From NCBI RefSeq assembly GCF_000717025.1, contig NZ_JNXG01000018.1, positions 310,001-374,000 of the forward strand: a stretch of 64,000 bases of DNA, read 5' to 3'. The DNA is from Streptomyces atroolivaceus (lineage in GTDB: Bacteria; Actinomycetota; Actinomycetes; Streptomycetales; Streptomycetaceae). Position 1 is the first letter of the stretch. Each line of letters starts with the position of its first letter. The notes under the pieces are model-generated. The model worked only from the letters and a program-made list of their open reading frames with translations, ran no database searches and had not been told where the DNA came from. This document shows positions 1 through 8,573 of the stretch, piece by piece. A program made the translations under genes and the position numbers.

Positions 1-1739
1 AGCGCCGGGTAGGCGTTCTTCATGAGCTCCTGGAACTGGGCGGAGAACCACTTGCCCGAGACGGGGGCATCGCCCAGGGCTCCGGACATGTTGTTGTTGT
101 TGCGGGCGTTACCGGTGTACGTCGGGTCGCACATCCGGTCGAATCCCTTGCCCTCGTCGTTCGGGATCGCCTTGCTGGAGCCGTCCGACTCCCCCGGGGG
201 CTTCATCCAGACGTACGCGTCGATGCCGGCTTCCGGCGCTGCCTGCGGCCGCTCGCCGAGGCCTGCTCCGGACTGGTTGCACCAGTTGCCCAGGTGGATG
301 CGCCGGTCGTAGCGCCCGCCGTTCACATAGGTGTCGACATTGGTGGAGGCGCCCGGACCGCTCGGCCGGTTCGCGCCGCCCCAGCCGTTGCGCGAGGTGT
401 CGATGAGCATGCCGATGTCGGAGTTGAAGCCGACCGAGACCAGCTCGTTGCGGAACGCCTGGGCGAAGGAGAGCTCGTCCGTGTAACGGTTCCAGTCGAC
501 CCACTTGGACTGCCTGACAGACGTTCCGTTCACGGCGTCGTCGATGGAGAAGTTCTCCTCCTTCAAGGCGCTGTAGTTGGCCGTGTTGGTGATGAAGCCG
601 TGGACGTCGTTGACGGTCGCGCCCTCGGCGGTCGCGGCCTCGTGGAAGATGTCGGCGGAGGCGCCGAAGTTGTCGTCCCAGCCGATCCAGCCGTGGTGTC
701 CCGCGTCGATGTAGTTGTAGACGTTCGGCGCGTCGCCGAGCTTGTTGAGCGCGTAGCCGACGCCCTTGACGTAGTTCCCGTTGGCCTTCATGACGTCACA
801 GGCCGGCGTGGCGGTGGGCCGGCCGCCCGCGTTGGTCACGAGGTTCGGCAGGGAGTCGATCTCGACGGTGGTGACGATGCGCAGACCCGCGTACTTCGCG
901 TCGGCGAGGATGGCCGCGATCGGGTCGATGTACTCGGACTTGTAGCGACCGATCTCGGTCGGGCCGAGCTCACCGTTGGAGGCGAGTGCCGCACAGTCGC
1001 GCCCGGGCAGGTTGTAGATGACGAGCTGGACGACGAGTTCGCCGGAACCCTTCTGGGTCAGGGCCTCGTCCAGGTGGTCACGCAGACCCATTCCGCCGTT
1101 GGCACCCTCGATGGCGGCGATACGGTCGAGCCACACACCCGTCGGCTGGTTCGAGATCCGGCTGCCGCCCGGTTCGGCGGCGGCGTTGGCCGACCACTCG
1201 GGATTCACGTAGACCTTGGCGCCCTGGTAAGGGTTGTCCGCCTGCTCACCCGCGGGCGGGTCGGTGGGGTCCGGGGGATCGGTCGGACCAGTGGTGCCTC
1301 CGTCACAGGTGACGCCGTTCAGCTTGAACGTCGCGGGCACGGTGCTGTTGCCGTTCCCGGTCGCGTTGAAGCCGAAGGTGGCGGAGGATCCGGTGGCCAG
1401 GGTGGCGTTGTAGCCGGCGTCCTTCGCGGTGACGGCGGCGCCGCTCTGCGAGACGGTGGCGTTCCAGCCCTGGCTGACCTTCTCGCCGCCCGCGAACGAC
1501 CACTGCAGCTGCCAGCCGGAGATGGCGTCGCCCAGGTTCTTGACGCTCACCGAGGCCGTGAGCCCTCCGTTCCACTGGTTCTGGATCTTGTAGTCGACGG
1601 TGCATCCAGCAGCCGCTGCTGCGGAGGCCCCGAAGGGCGCGACCGCGGCGGCGGAGCCTGCGGCAGCGGCGACGAGTGCTCCTGCGGCTATGAGCGCCGT
1701 TCGGGATCGGCGCAGGGTGGTGCGGCTCGTGCGGCTCAT
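1..1739 (-). CDS. Secreted GH6 1,4-beta-cellobiohydrolase with N-terminal CBM2 (3' end cut by window edge)
   Basis: Processive exocellulase that releases cellobiose from cellulose chain ends outside the cell. The visible 579 residues show a twin-arginine-poor basic signal peptide (about 1-43) and a CBM2 cellulose-binding module between Cys46 and Cys145 with conserved Trp (NQWNGG, GWQLQW, GWNATV). A Pro/Thr/Asp linker (about 149-162) and a GH6 catalytic domain follow. The motif YNLPGRDCAALASNGE carries the GH6 catalytic-acid Asp. The ATG is preceded by GAGGAAA, which lies against the stop of the decayed cellulase upstream (1755), so this was probably the second gene of an operon. Divergent from the GH48 gene, a pairing common in Streptomyces; CebR control is inferred. 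The C-terminus is off the window. Confidence 0.95.
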   Translation of the reverse strand, partial: MSRTSRTTLRRSRTALIAAGALVAAAAGSAAAVAPFGASAAAAAGCTVDYKIQNQWNGGLTASVSVKNLGDAISGWQLQWSFAGGEKVSQGWNATVSQSGAAVTAKDAGYNATLATGSSATFGFNATGNGNSTVPATFKLNGVTCDGGTTGPTDPPDPTDPPAGEQADNPYQGAKVYVNPEWSANAAAEPGGSRISNQPTGVWLDRIAAIEGANGGMGLRDHLDEALTQKGSGELVVQLVIYNLPGRDCAALASNGELGPTEIGRYKSEYIDPIAAILADAKYAGLRIVTTVEIDSLPNLVTNAGGRPTATPACDVMKANGNYVKGVGYALNKLGDAPNVYNYIDAGHHGWIGWDDNFGASADIFHEAATAEGATVNDVHGFITNTANYSALKEENFSIDDAVNGTSVRQSKWVDWNRYTDELSFAQAFRNELVSVGFNSDIGMLIDTSRNGWGGANRPSGPGASTNVDTYVNGGRYDRRIHLGNWCNQSGAGLGERPQAAPEAGIDAYVWMKPPGESDGSSKAIPNDEGKGFDRMCDPTYTGNARNNNNMSGALGDAPVSGKWFSAQFQELMKNAYPA

Positions 1740-1754
1740 GCGAATTCCGTTTCC

Positions 1755-2707
1755 TCAGCTGTCGAGGGCGCGCAGATGATCACGCAGCCCGTTTCCGTAC
1801 GGGGTGGGGGTACCGTCGTAGTCGCTGATCAAGGACGGGGCCGTGGAGCGGTCCCAGGTGTTCCAGGTCCGTCCGAGGGAAGGGTTGCTGGTCGTCGAAC
1901 CCCTGCATGACCCGGTCGGCGGGGCCGGTGGGAGCAGGTGTTCTCGCCGATCTCGCCTGCGGCGAGGGGGACTTCGGCCCGACGGGTGCGAGGGGGGCGG
2001 TCCAGCGGCCCTCGTTCGCACGGATGTCGGCGTCGTGGATGTGTCGTGGTGGGTGGTACCGCGTGTCTGCGGACCTCATGACCTGTAGCGGGCAGGCGCC
2101 GGCCGGCGCCGGTGTGCCGCTCCGTGCGGGACGCTGCCCGGTCTCGGCAGCCGCCCCACGGCCCCGGCCCAGCGGGCCAGGTACTCAGGCGCTGTTGTTG
2201 TTACTCGTCCGCCTGCCGCGGATCCTTGGTGTTCAGGCCAAGCCGGTACTCCTAGTTCGGGGGACGCAGGGGCGGTACGGGTGGTCCGGTCGAGGCTCGG
2301 CCGTGCGCAGGCGTGCCCGACGAGCTCGTTTCTCCGGACGCCCGTGCCGGGCGGTCCGTCAGCGGGGACGGGAGGATCCACCGGACCGGTGGAGCCGGTC
2401 GGATCCGTGGTGACGGGCGGGCTGTCGTGCTTCGGCTCACGGCGTACGGGGTCCGATCCCGCACCGCAGGTCTGGGAGCCCGCCCCGAGCCCGCACTGAT
2501 CGCGCGTGTCTCGTTCGTGCTGCTGCCGGCCGCAGTGCCCGTCCCCTGGAATCCGCCGTCCCACTGGTGCGCGGTGCTGTTCTCCACCGTGCGTGCGAGG
2601 GCGGATCCGGAAGCCGTGACCCTGACCGCGAGAGCGTTGCCGGCCAAGTCGAGCACTGCTTCGAGGAGCAGCCTGAACAGGTGCGATAAGTGCGGGAGGT
2701 GACGCAT
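1755..2707 (-). pseudogene. Decayed CBM2-linker cellulase, probably an endoglucanase (GH5-like C-terminus)
   Basis: No single frame is open across this stretch, but pieces in successive minus-strand frames look like a secreted cellulase. There is a signal-peptide-like start (MRHLPHLSHLFRLLLEAV) at 2707 and a CBM2 fragment HQWDGGFQGTGT near 2560. Next come a linker-like Thr/Pro/Gly stretch (PPVTTDPTGSTGPVDPP) near 2400 and a good enzyme C-terminus, TWNTWDRSTAPSLI followed by SDYDGTPTPYGNGLRDHL, ending in TGA at 1755-1757. Most of the catalytic domain is missing or scrambled. An imperfect CebR box lies about 50 bp upstream of the old start and the GH6 gene begins 15 bp after the old stop, so it was once first in that operon. 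The GH5 assignment is tentative; the CBM2 and linker reading is firmer. Confidence 0.75.
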
Positions 2708-2755
2708 GAGCGACTCCTTGCAGATCGGGCGTGCCCCCTACGGCACGTCGACTGG

Positions 2756-2769
2756 TGGAACCGCTCCCA
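2756..2769. promoter_or_regulatory. Imperfect CebR-type operator
   Basis: TGGAACCGCTCCCA matches the Streptomyces CebR consensus TGGGAGCGCTCCCA at 12 of 14 positions. It sits about 50 bp upstream of the decayed cellulase start and presumably controls leftward transcription into the relic and the GH6 gene. Cellobiose or cellotriose release of CebR repression is family knowledge; binding here is inferred. Confidence 0.65.
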
Positions 2770-2890
2770 CTGGTGTGGCTTGACGTTAGAGCGTCAAGTG
2801 GTGTCGGTCAACACACCAGTTGGCACTTCTTGCTGTCGAAATAATTCGACTCTTCAAGTCTCTTGACTCTCTTTTTCCACCTCCCCATGC

Positions 2891-2904
2891 TGGGAGCGCT
2901 CCCA
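2891..2904. promoter_or_regulatory. Perfect CebR operator upstream of the GH48 gene
   Basis: The palindrome TGGGAGCGCTCCCA is an exact match to the CebR box described for Streptomyces cellulose-utilisation genes. It lies 68 bp before the chosen GH48 start, in a relatively AT-rich promoter stretch (2830-2880), as expected for a repressor overlapping the promoter. Confidence 0.9.
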
Positions 2905-2971
2905 CTGGTTCAAGGCTTGTGCTCAACCCCGCACGCCCCCCATGTCGCCGAGCCGCGAGGAGGTACTGCGC

Positions 2972-5923
2972 ATGCCATCGGGACGCGTACGAAGATCCTG
3001 GTTACCGGGGAGACCCGGCAGAACCGGAGCCGGACACCGGCGTTTGTGGACAGCATTGGTGGCGGCATTGGCTCTCCCCCTGGGAATGACCGCCGCCGCC
3101 GGCGGGCCGGCCCAGGCCGCAGCCGTCCAGTGCAGCGTCGACTACAAGACCAATGACTGGGGTTCGGGCTTCAGCGCCGAGCTCACCGTCACCAACAGGA
3201 GCTCCGCCGCGATCAACGGCTGGACCCTGACCTATGACTACGCGGGCAGTCAGAAGCTCGCCAACGGCTGGAACGGGACCTGGTCCCAGTCGGGCAGGAC
3301 CGTCACCGTCAAGAACGCGAGCTGGAACGGCTCCATCGCCGCCGGTGCCGCCGTCACGACGGGTGCGCAGTTCACCTACAGCGGCAACAACACCGCACCG
3401 ACCACCTTCGCCGTCAACGGCACGGCATGCGTGGGGGCTCATAAGCCACCGATCACCGTTCTCACCAGTCCGGCGGCGGGCGCCGTCTTCTCCGCCGGAG
3501 ACCCTGTCCCGCTGGCCGCCACCGCGGCGGCCGCCGACGGGGCGGGGATCAGCAAGGTCGAGTTCTACGACGACACGAAGCTGCTCGGCACGGACACCAC
3601 GTCGCCGTACACCCACATCGCCGAAGGACTCTCCGCCGGAGGCCACTCGGTGTACGCCAGGGCGTACGACAGCCTCGGCGCATCGGCGGAGTCGACCCCG
3701 GCGGGCATCACCGTCGTCGCCGGCCCCGCAGTCGTCGCGACGCCCGCCCAGCTGGGCGTCCAACAGGGCAAGTCGGGGACGTTCGACGTCAAGCTCTCCA
3801 CCGCGCCCTCCTCGTCGGTCGCCGTCACGGTGGCGCGGAGCGCCGGCAACTCCGGCCTGAGCGTCACCGGTGGTGCCAGTCTCACGTTCACCCCGTCGAA
3901 CTGGTCCACCCCCCAGAAGGTGACCGTCTCGGCGGACGCGACCGGCACGGGAGCGGCGACCTTCACCGTGACGGCCCCCGGGCACAGCAAGTCCGAGGTC
4001 ACCGTCACCCAGCTCGCCGCGGCGAAGGACTACGACGCCCGCTTCCTCGACCTGTACGGCAAGATCACCGATCCGGCGAACGGCTACTTCTCCTCGGAGG
4101 GCATCCCCTACCACTCCGTGGAGACCCTGATCGTCGAGGCGCCGGACCACGGACACGAGACCACGTCGGAGGCGTACAGCTATCTGATCTGGCTCCAGGC
4201 CATGTACGGGAAGATCACCGGGGACTGGGCGAAGTTCAACGGTGCGTGGGAAACCATGGAGAAGTACATGATCCCCACCCACGCCGACCAGCCCACGAAC
4301 TCCGCGTACAACGCGTCGAAGCCCGCCACCTACGCCCCTGAGCACGACACCCCGAACGAGTACCCGGCCGTCCTCGACGGATCCGCGGCCTCCGGATCGG
4401 ACCCGATCGCCGCCGAGCTGAAGAGCGCGTACGGCACCGACGACATCTACGGGATGCACTGGATCCAGGACGTCGACAACGTCTACGGATACGGCAACTC
4501 TCCCGGAAAGTGCTCGGCCGGCCCCTCCGACACCGGTCCCTCGTACATCAACACCTTCCAGCGTGGTTCCCAGGAGTCGGTCTGGGAGACCGTCACCCAC
4601 CCCACCTGCGACAACTTCGCCTACGGCGGTGACAACGGCTACCTGGACCTGTTCACCGGGGACGCCTCGTACGCCAAGCAGTGGAAGTTCACCAACGCCC
4701 CGGACGCGGACGCCCGTGCCGTTCAGGCCGCCTACTGGGCGGACGTCTGGGCGAAGGAGCAGGGCAAGTCGAGCCAGGTCTCGGCCACCGTGGCCAAGGC
4801 TGCCAAGATGGGCGACTACCTCCGCTACTCGATGTTCGACAAGTACTTCAAGAAGGTCGGCAACTGCGTCGGCCCGACCACCTGCCCCGCCGGCAGCGGC
4901 AAGGACAGCGCGCACTACCTGATGTCCTGGTACTACGCATGGGGCGGCGCCACCGACACCTCGGCGGCATGGTCCTGGCGCATCGGATCGAGCCATGCCC
5001 ACGGCGGCTATCAGAACCCGATGGCGGCCTACGCGCTGAGCTCCGTCGCCGACCTCAAGCCCAAGTCCGCCACGGGGCAGCAGGACTGGGCGAAGAGCCT
5101 GGACCGGCAGATGGACTTCTACCAGTGGCTCCAGTCCGACGAGGGCGCCATCGCCGGCGGTGCGACCAACAGCTGGAAGGGCAGCTACGCACAACCTCCG
5201 GCCGGCACGCCGACCTTCCACGGCATGTACTACGACGAGAAGCCGGTCTACCACGACCCGCCGTCCAACCAGTGGTTCGGCTTCCAGGCGTGGTCCATGG
5301 AGCGCGTCGCGGAGTACTACCACGAGTCGGGCGACGCCCAGGCAAAGGCCGTTCTCGACAAGTGGGTCGACTGGGCCCTGTCCGAGACGACCATCAACCC
5401 GGACGGCACCTATCTCATGCCTTCCACCCTCAAGTGGTCGGGCGCTCCCGACACCTGGAACGCGTCGAGTCCCGGGGCGAACTCCAACCTCCACGTCACG
5501 GTCGCGGACTACACCAACGACGTCGGGGTCGCCGGTGCCTACGCCAGGACGCTGACCTACTACGCCGCCAAGTCCGGTGACGCCGAGGCGAAGGCCACGG
5601 CCGAAGGACTGCTCGACGGCATGTGGAGCCACTACCAGGACGACGCCGGAGTGGCGGTTCCCGAGACCCGCGCCGACTACAACCGGTTCGACGATCCCGT
5701 CTACGTCCCGAACGGCTGGACGGGCGTGATGCCCAACGGCGACACCGTCGACAACGACTCGACGTTCCTCTCCATCCGGTCGTTCTACGAGGACGACCCG
5801 AACTGGCCGAAGGTGCAGGCCTACCTGGACGGCGGAGCCGCTCCGGTCTTCACCTACCACCGATTCTGGGCACAGACCGACGTCGCGCTGGCTCTGGGGG
5901 CGTATGCAGACCTTCTGGAGTGA
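2972..5923 (+). CDS. Secreted GH48 reducing-end exocellulase with CBM2 and Ig-like modules
   Basis: Processive cellulase attacking reducing ends, complementary to the divergent GH6 enzyme. I chose the ATG at 2972 (983 aa) because GAGGAGGT ends 8 bp upstream; an in-frame ATG lies 30 bp earlier. Order of parts: basic signal peptide (about 1-50, cleavage after AQAAA), CBM2 (about 54-152, starting [13 protein letters not shown]), a bacterial Ig-like module ([19 protein letters not shown]..., about 155-248), a second beta-rich linker module (about 250-345), then a full GH48 domain (about 352-983). The GH48 domain begins [20 protein letters not shown] and includes [20 protein letters not shown]. 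Two spacer modules between CBM2 and GH48 are more than the single FN3 often seen. Controlled by the perfect CebR box at 2891. Confidence 0.95.
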   Translation: MPSGRVRRSWLPGRPGRTGAGHRRLWTALVAALALPLGMTAAAGGPAQAAAVQCSVDYKTNDWGSGFSAELTVTNRSSAAINGWTLTYDYAGSQKLANGWNGTWSQSGRTVTVKNASWNGSIAAGAAVTTGAQFTYSGNNTAPTTFAVNGTACVGAHKPPITVLTSPAAGAVFSAGDPVPLAATAAAADGAGISKVEFYDDTKLLGTDTTSPYTHIAEGLSAGGHSVYARAYDSLGASAESTPAGITVVAGPAVVATPAQLGVQQGKSGTFDVKLSTAPSSSVAVTVARSAGNSGLSVTGGASLTFTPSNWSTPQKVTVSADATGTGAATFTVTAPGHSKSEVTVTQLAAAKDYDARFLDLYGKITDPANGYFSSEGIPYHSVETLIVEAPDHGHETTSEAYSYLIWLQAMYGKITGDWAKFNGAWETMEKYMIPTHADQPTNSAYNASKPATYAPEHDTPNEYPAVLDGSAASGSDPIAAELKSAYGTDDIYGMHWIQDVDNVYGYGNSPGKCSAGPSDTGPSYINTFQRGSQESVWETVTHPTCDNFAYGGDNGYLDLFTGDASYAKQWKFTNAPDADARAVQAAYWADVWAKEQGKSSQVSATVAKAAKMGDYLRYSMFDKYFKKVGNCVGPTTCPAGSGKDSAHYLMSWYYAWGGATDTSAAWSWRIGSSHAHGGYQNPMAAYALSSVADLKPKSATGQQDWAKSLDRQMDFYQWLQSDEGAIAGGATNSWKGSYAQPPAGTPTFHGMYYDEKPVYHDPPSNQWFGFQAWSMERVAEYYHESGDAQAKAVLDKWVDWALSETTINPDGTYLMPSTLKWSGAPDTWNASSPGANSNLHVTVADYTNDVGVAGAYARTLTYYAAKSGDAEAKATAEGLLDGMWSHYQDDAGVAVPETRADYNRFDDPVYVPNGWTGVMPNGDTVDNDSTFLSIRSFYEDDPNWPKVQAYLDGGAAPVFTYHRFWAQTDVALALGAYADLLE

Positions 5924-6241
5924 GTGACCGCAGCACCAGGGTTCCGGCCGTCGGCCATCAGCCGGCGGCCGGGCTCCCGCGCGTCCGGCCGTCAGCAGCC
6001 GGGCGACCGTCGAGCCGACCAGCCTCACCCCGCTCGGCCTGTCCGGCAGATGACCAGGCGGAACGCCGGGGCGAGGCGCCGCCAGGCCGACTCGCTGCAG
6101 CGGCACGCATGCCGGCCGGGAGGCCGAGCTGGACGGCCCGGCCGCAGCCTGATGCCCGCCCAAGGCCTCACGCCCGTACAGGATCTGACGTATAAAGCTC
6201 CTGGGCGGACTGAAAAGGCCGGACGGGGTCACACGGAAGGC
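5924..6241. other. Intergenic, no gene seen
   Basis: GC-rich spacer after the GH48 gene. Short inverted stretches near 5945-5970 (GCCGTCGGCC, GCCGGCGGCC) could help end transcription, but no clean terminator is visible. No coding frame looks real. Confidence 0.5.
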
Positions 6242-6955
6242 ATGACGTCCACCGACGTAAGGACAGACAGCTCCGGGGATCCCGGCCACGGAGGTACGCC
6301 GCGCCGCCGCGCCCGCATGCGAGGATGCCTGCCGTTCGCCGGCGTGTGTGCCGCGGCGCTGGTCCTCCTGTTCCTGGGATCCCGGCTCAGCCTGCTTCCG
6401 GGACTCGGTGACCTCTTCGAGGAGGAGACCACCGACCGATCCGGTCCAGCAGTGCTCAAGTCCATCCAGGACATGAGCGCCTACGAGGCCGCGTCCGGCA
6501 ACTTCCAGGTCGTGGTCGACCTGGAGAAGGACGCCAAGTTCCTGCCCGACGCCGTCCGGGGCACCCGGACGCTGTACGTCGGCGCGGGCACCGTCGGAGC
6601 CTCGGTCGACCTCGGCAGGGTCGGGGCGGACGGGGTGACCGTCAACGAGGACCGCACCACGGCCGAGATCGTGCTGCCCCACGCGGTGCTGGGCAAGCCG
6701 GCCCTGGACCCGGACCGCTCCTACGCCGTGTCCAAGCAGCGTGGTCTTCTCGACCGGCTCGGCGACTTCTTCTCCGACAACCCGGGGAGCGAGCAGGCCG
6801 TCAACAAACTGGCGGCGCGGCACATCGGAAAGGCCGCAGAGGAGAGCGGCCTCACGAAGCGGGCCGAGAAGAACACCACCTCCATGCTCCAGGGTCTGCT
6901 CGGCTCGCTCGGATTCGAGAAGGTCACCGTCCGATACAGCGATCCGCCCGGCTGA
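6242..6955 (+). CDS. DUF4230 single-pass membrane protein
   Basis: 237 aa. An arginine-rich cytoplasmic N-terminus is followed by one membrane segment (about 31-47, FAGVCAAALVLLFLG) and an extracytoplasmic DUF4230 domain. Family traits visible are the start VLKSIQDMSAYEAASGNFQVVVDLEKD, a central beta-rich part with GTRTLYVGAGTVGASVDL, and the C-terminal helical part ending in GFEKVTVRY. The ATG at 6242 follows GGAAGG. An upstream extension to 5924 is open but has no start signal and no family match. Function of DUF4230 is unknown; it is a surface-anchored protein in many actinobacteria. It stands alone between the cellulase locus and the SnoaL-like gene. Confidence 0.85.
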   Translation: MTSTDVRTDSSGDPGHGGTPRRRARMRGCLPFAGVCAAALVLLFLGSRLSLLPGLGDLFEEETTDRSGPAVLKSIQDMSAYEAASGNFQVVVDLEKDAKFLPDAVRGTRTLYVGAGTVGASVDLGRVGADGVTVNEDRTTAEIVLPHAVLGKPALDPDRSYAVSKQRGLLDRLGDFFSDNPGSEQAVNKLAARHIGKAAEESGLTKRAEKNTTSMLQGLLGSLGFEKVTVRYSDPPG

Positions 6956-7054
6956 AGCGTTCACCGGCTCACCCGCCTTCACCGGCCCGGCGGCCCTGCG
7001 TCACACTCGCCGGAGCGAACGGCCGCGCCGTCGGCCGTCAGGAGCCAGGGAGTG

Positions 7055-7498
7055 ATGACCATGACCACCGAGACCACGGAACGCTTCAGGGCCGCCGTCG
7101 CGAAGGGCGATCCGGCAGCGCTGGAGGAGCTGTTCACCGAGGACATCCGCCTCTTCAGTCCGGTCAAGTTCACCCCCTTCGAGGGCAGGCCGATGGTGCT
7201 CGGCCTCTTCGGCGTACTCCTGCGCACGTTCGAGGACTTCCGCTATGTCGGCCACTTCGAGGGCGAAGCGTCCACCAGCGCGGAGGGTGCGCAGGAACCG
7301 TCGGAGATCCTGCTGTTCAGGGCGACGGTGAACGGCAAGGAGATCCACGGGATCGACCTTCTCCAGTTCGGCGAGGACGGCCGGATCAAGGAGTTCACCG
7401 TGATGGTCCGCCCGATGTCCGCAGTCCACGCGCTGGGCGAGGCCGTCCTGCGGGGGCTCGCCGCCGACGGTCTCGTACCGGACGGAACGGCGCACTGA
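7055..7498 (+). CDS. SnoaL/NTF2-like fold protein
   Basis: About 147 aa with an NTF2-like cone fold: helix TTERFRAAVAKGDPAALEELFTEDI, strands with FSPVKFTPFEGRPMVLGLFG, and the closing strand GIDLLQFGEDGRIKEFTVMVRP. That last part is the usual SnoaL-type signature. Such proteins are ketosteroid-isomerase-like enzymes or ligand-binding proteins; no substrate can be named. The start is one of GTG 7052, ATG 7055 or ATG 7061, and GGAG at 7041-7044 fits 7055 best. A strong terminator follows directly. Confidence 0.8.
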   Translation: MTMTTETTERFRAAVAKGDPAALEELFTEDIRLFSPVKFTPFEGRPMVLGLFGVLLRTFEDFRYVGHFEGEASTSAEGAQEPSEILLFRATVNGKEIHGIDLLQFGEDGRIKEFTVMVRPMSAVHALGEAVLRGLAADGLVPDGTAH

Positions 7499-7504
7499 GA
7501 AGAC

Positions 7505-7537
7505 GGTGCCCGGCCCGGGTTCTCCCGGCCGGGCACC
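7505..7537 (+). terminator. Strong GC hairpin terminator
   Basis: GGTGCCCGGC(C)CGGG pairs with CCCGGCCGGGCACC around a TTCT loop; about 14 pairs with one bulged C. It starts 6 bp after the SnoaL-like stop codon. No U tract, which is normal in Streptomyces. Confidence 0.8.
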
Positions 7538-7625
7538 GGACGGCATGGCGCAAACGCTTTGCGCGGTCGGTCGGTTACCCTACGTGAGTTCACCGGGCTT
7601 TATCGGCAACTCGAGGGGACTCCGA

Positions 7626-8294
7626 ATGAACCGTATCCGCACCGTACTTGCCGCGCTGGGTCTCACCGCCGGCCTGGTGGCGGCTCCCGCCGCGAGCGCC
7701 GCACCGCACGAGAACCGCACCACCGCAGTCAGCCACGACCCCTGCACCGGCGAGTTCCTCGGGGACGCACGGCTCGGCCCCCGGTGGCTGCCCTCCGCGA
7801 AGCAGGCCCCGGTCGGTCCGCTGCTCAAGGGGTACAAGCGCACGGGCAGCCTGTCCCCCTCAGCCTTCCTCAACAAGTACTGGGAGGGCCCGGCGGACAC
7901 GGGCAGCTGGAAGTACCCGCCCAACGACGGTTTCGCCGAGGTCAACGGCGAGATCGACAAGGAGCCTGCGAAGCTGCGCACCGGGCAGCGCCTGGACCGT
8001 TTCGGATCGGAGTACGGCGCCTACCTCGCACCGGCCGGCGACGCCTACAAGGAGCGCGCACTGCCCCCGCAGAACCTGAACACCCGCGAGTCCGCGGTGC
8101 CTTGTGACTACCGCGTCTACAAGGTCGCCAAGCCGTTCTGGGTCTGGGAGGGCAGCATCGCGCCGTGGTTCGAGCAGCCCGGCGGAGGCCGGCAGATCAA
8201 GCTCGACGCCGTCTTCCTCGACCCGGGCGCGGGCCAGCGGCTGAACGTGAAGTGGCTGCTGGACAACGCCTACCTCACGCCCGCGGGCGCGTAG
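7626..8294 (+). CDS. Secreted TNT-domain (NAD+ glycohydrolase-type) toxin
   Basis: 222 aa, ATG 7626 preceded by GAGGGGA. A Sec signal peptide (about 1-26, cut near ASAAPHE) leads to a TNT domain (PF14021), named after the tuberculosis necrotizing toxin of CpnT, which hydrolyses NAD+. Family marks: LDRFGSEYGAYLAPAG (123-138), ERALPPQNL (143-151), a YRVYKVAKPFWVWEGSIAPWF block (162-182) and the glycine-rich QPGGGRQ (184-190). Gln190 aligns with the catalytic Gln of TNT. Two cysteines (40 and 160) could form a disulfide outside the cell. A short gene follows 8 bp later and is a candidate immunity factor. NAD hydrolysis is inferred from the family. Confidence 0.85.
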   Translation: MNRIRTVLAALGLTAGLVAAPAASAAPHENRTTAVSHDPCTGEFLGDARLGPRWLPSAKQAPVGPLLKGYKRTGSLSPSAFLNKYWEGPADTGSWKYPPNDGFAEVNGEIDKEPAKLRTGQRLDRFGSEYGAYLAPAGDAYKERALPPQNLNTRESAVPCDYRVYKVAKPFWVWEGSIAPWFEQPGGGRQIKLDAVFLDPGAGQRLNVKWLLDNAYLTPAGA

Positions 8295-8302
8295 CCCCGG
8301 CC

Positions 8303-8536
8303 GTGGAACGCCGGGAACTGCGTGCCGCGCTGGGCGCGGCCGGCGTGCCCGACGGTTACTACCGCATCGAAGGCGTGCACGAACCGGTTCCCACGCCGCC
8401 GGACTTCCTGTACCTGAGGAAGGCGCCCGACGGGGTGTGGGAGACCGGCGCCTACGAGAGAGGCAGGTACGAGGTGATCGGACGGCATCCGGACGAGGCG
8501 GCGGCCTGCGCACACCTCCTGCGGCTGCTCGTCTGA
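8303..8536 (+). CDS. Small protein coupled to the TNT gene, candidate immunity factor
   Basis: 77 aa from GTG 8303, 8 bp after the TNT stop, with no Shine-Dalgarno of its own. Translation is therefore probably coupled. It is a compact, mixed-charge protein (ERRELRAALGAAGVPDGYYRIEGV; later YERGRYEVIGRHPDEAAACAHLL) with no signal peptide, so it would stay in the cytoplasm while the TNT protein is exported. TNT toxins need a cytosolic inhibitor in producers (IFT in Mycobacterium), and the position fits that role. I do not recognise its family, and it has no obvious resemblance to IFT. Codon bias matches its neighbours. Confidence 0.65.
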   Translation: MERRELRAALGAAGVPDGYYRIEGVHEPVPTPPDFLYLRKAPDGVWETGAYERGRYEVIGRHPDEAAACAHLLRLLV

Positions 8537-8573
8537 CCGGCCGCCGACGGTTTTGCCGTAACGGCAACCTCCC

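Noticed and set aside
294..1910. Long plus-strand open frame over the GH6 gene
   Set aside because: It is the antisense shadow of the GC-rich GH6 gene: Arg/Val/Gly-rich, with no recognisable domain, while the minus strand gives a clear CBM2-GH6 enzyme.
3002..6982. Minus-strand open frame of more than 1300 codons across the GH48 and DUF4230 genes
   Set aside because: Antisense shadow caused by high GC at third positions; no domain, and it would cover two well-supported genes on the other strand.
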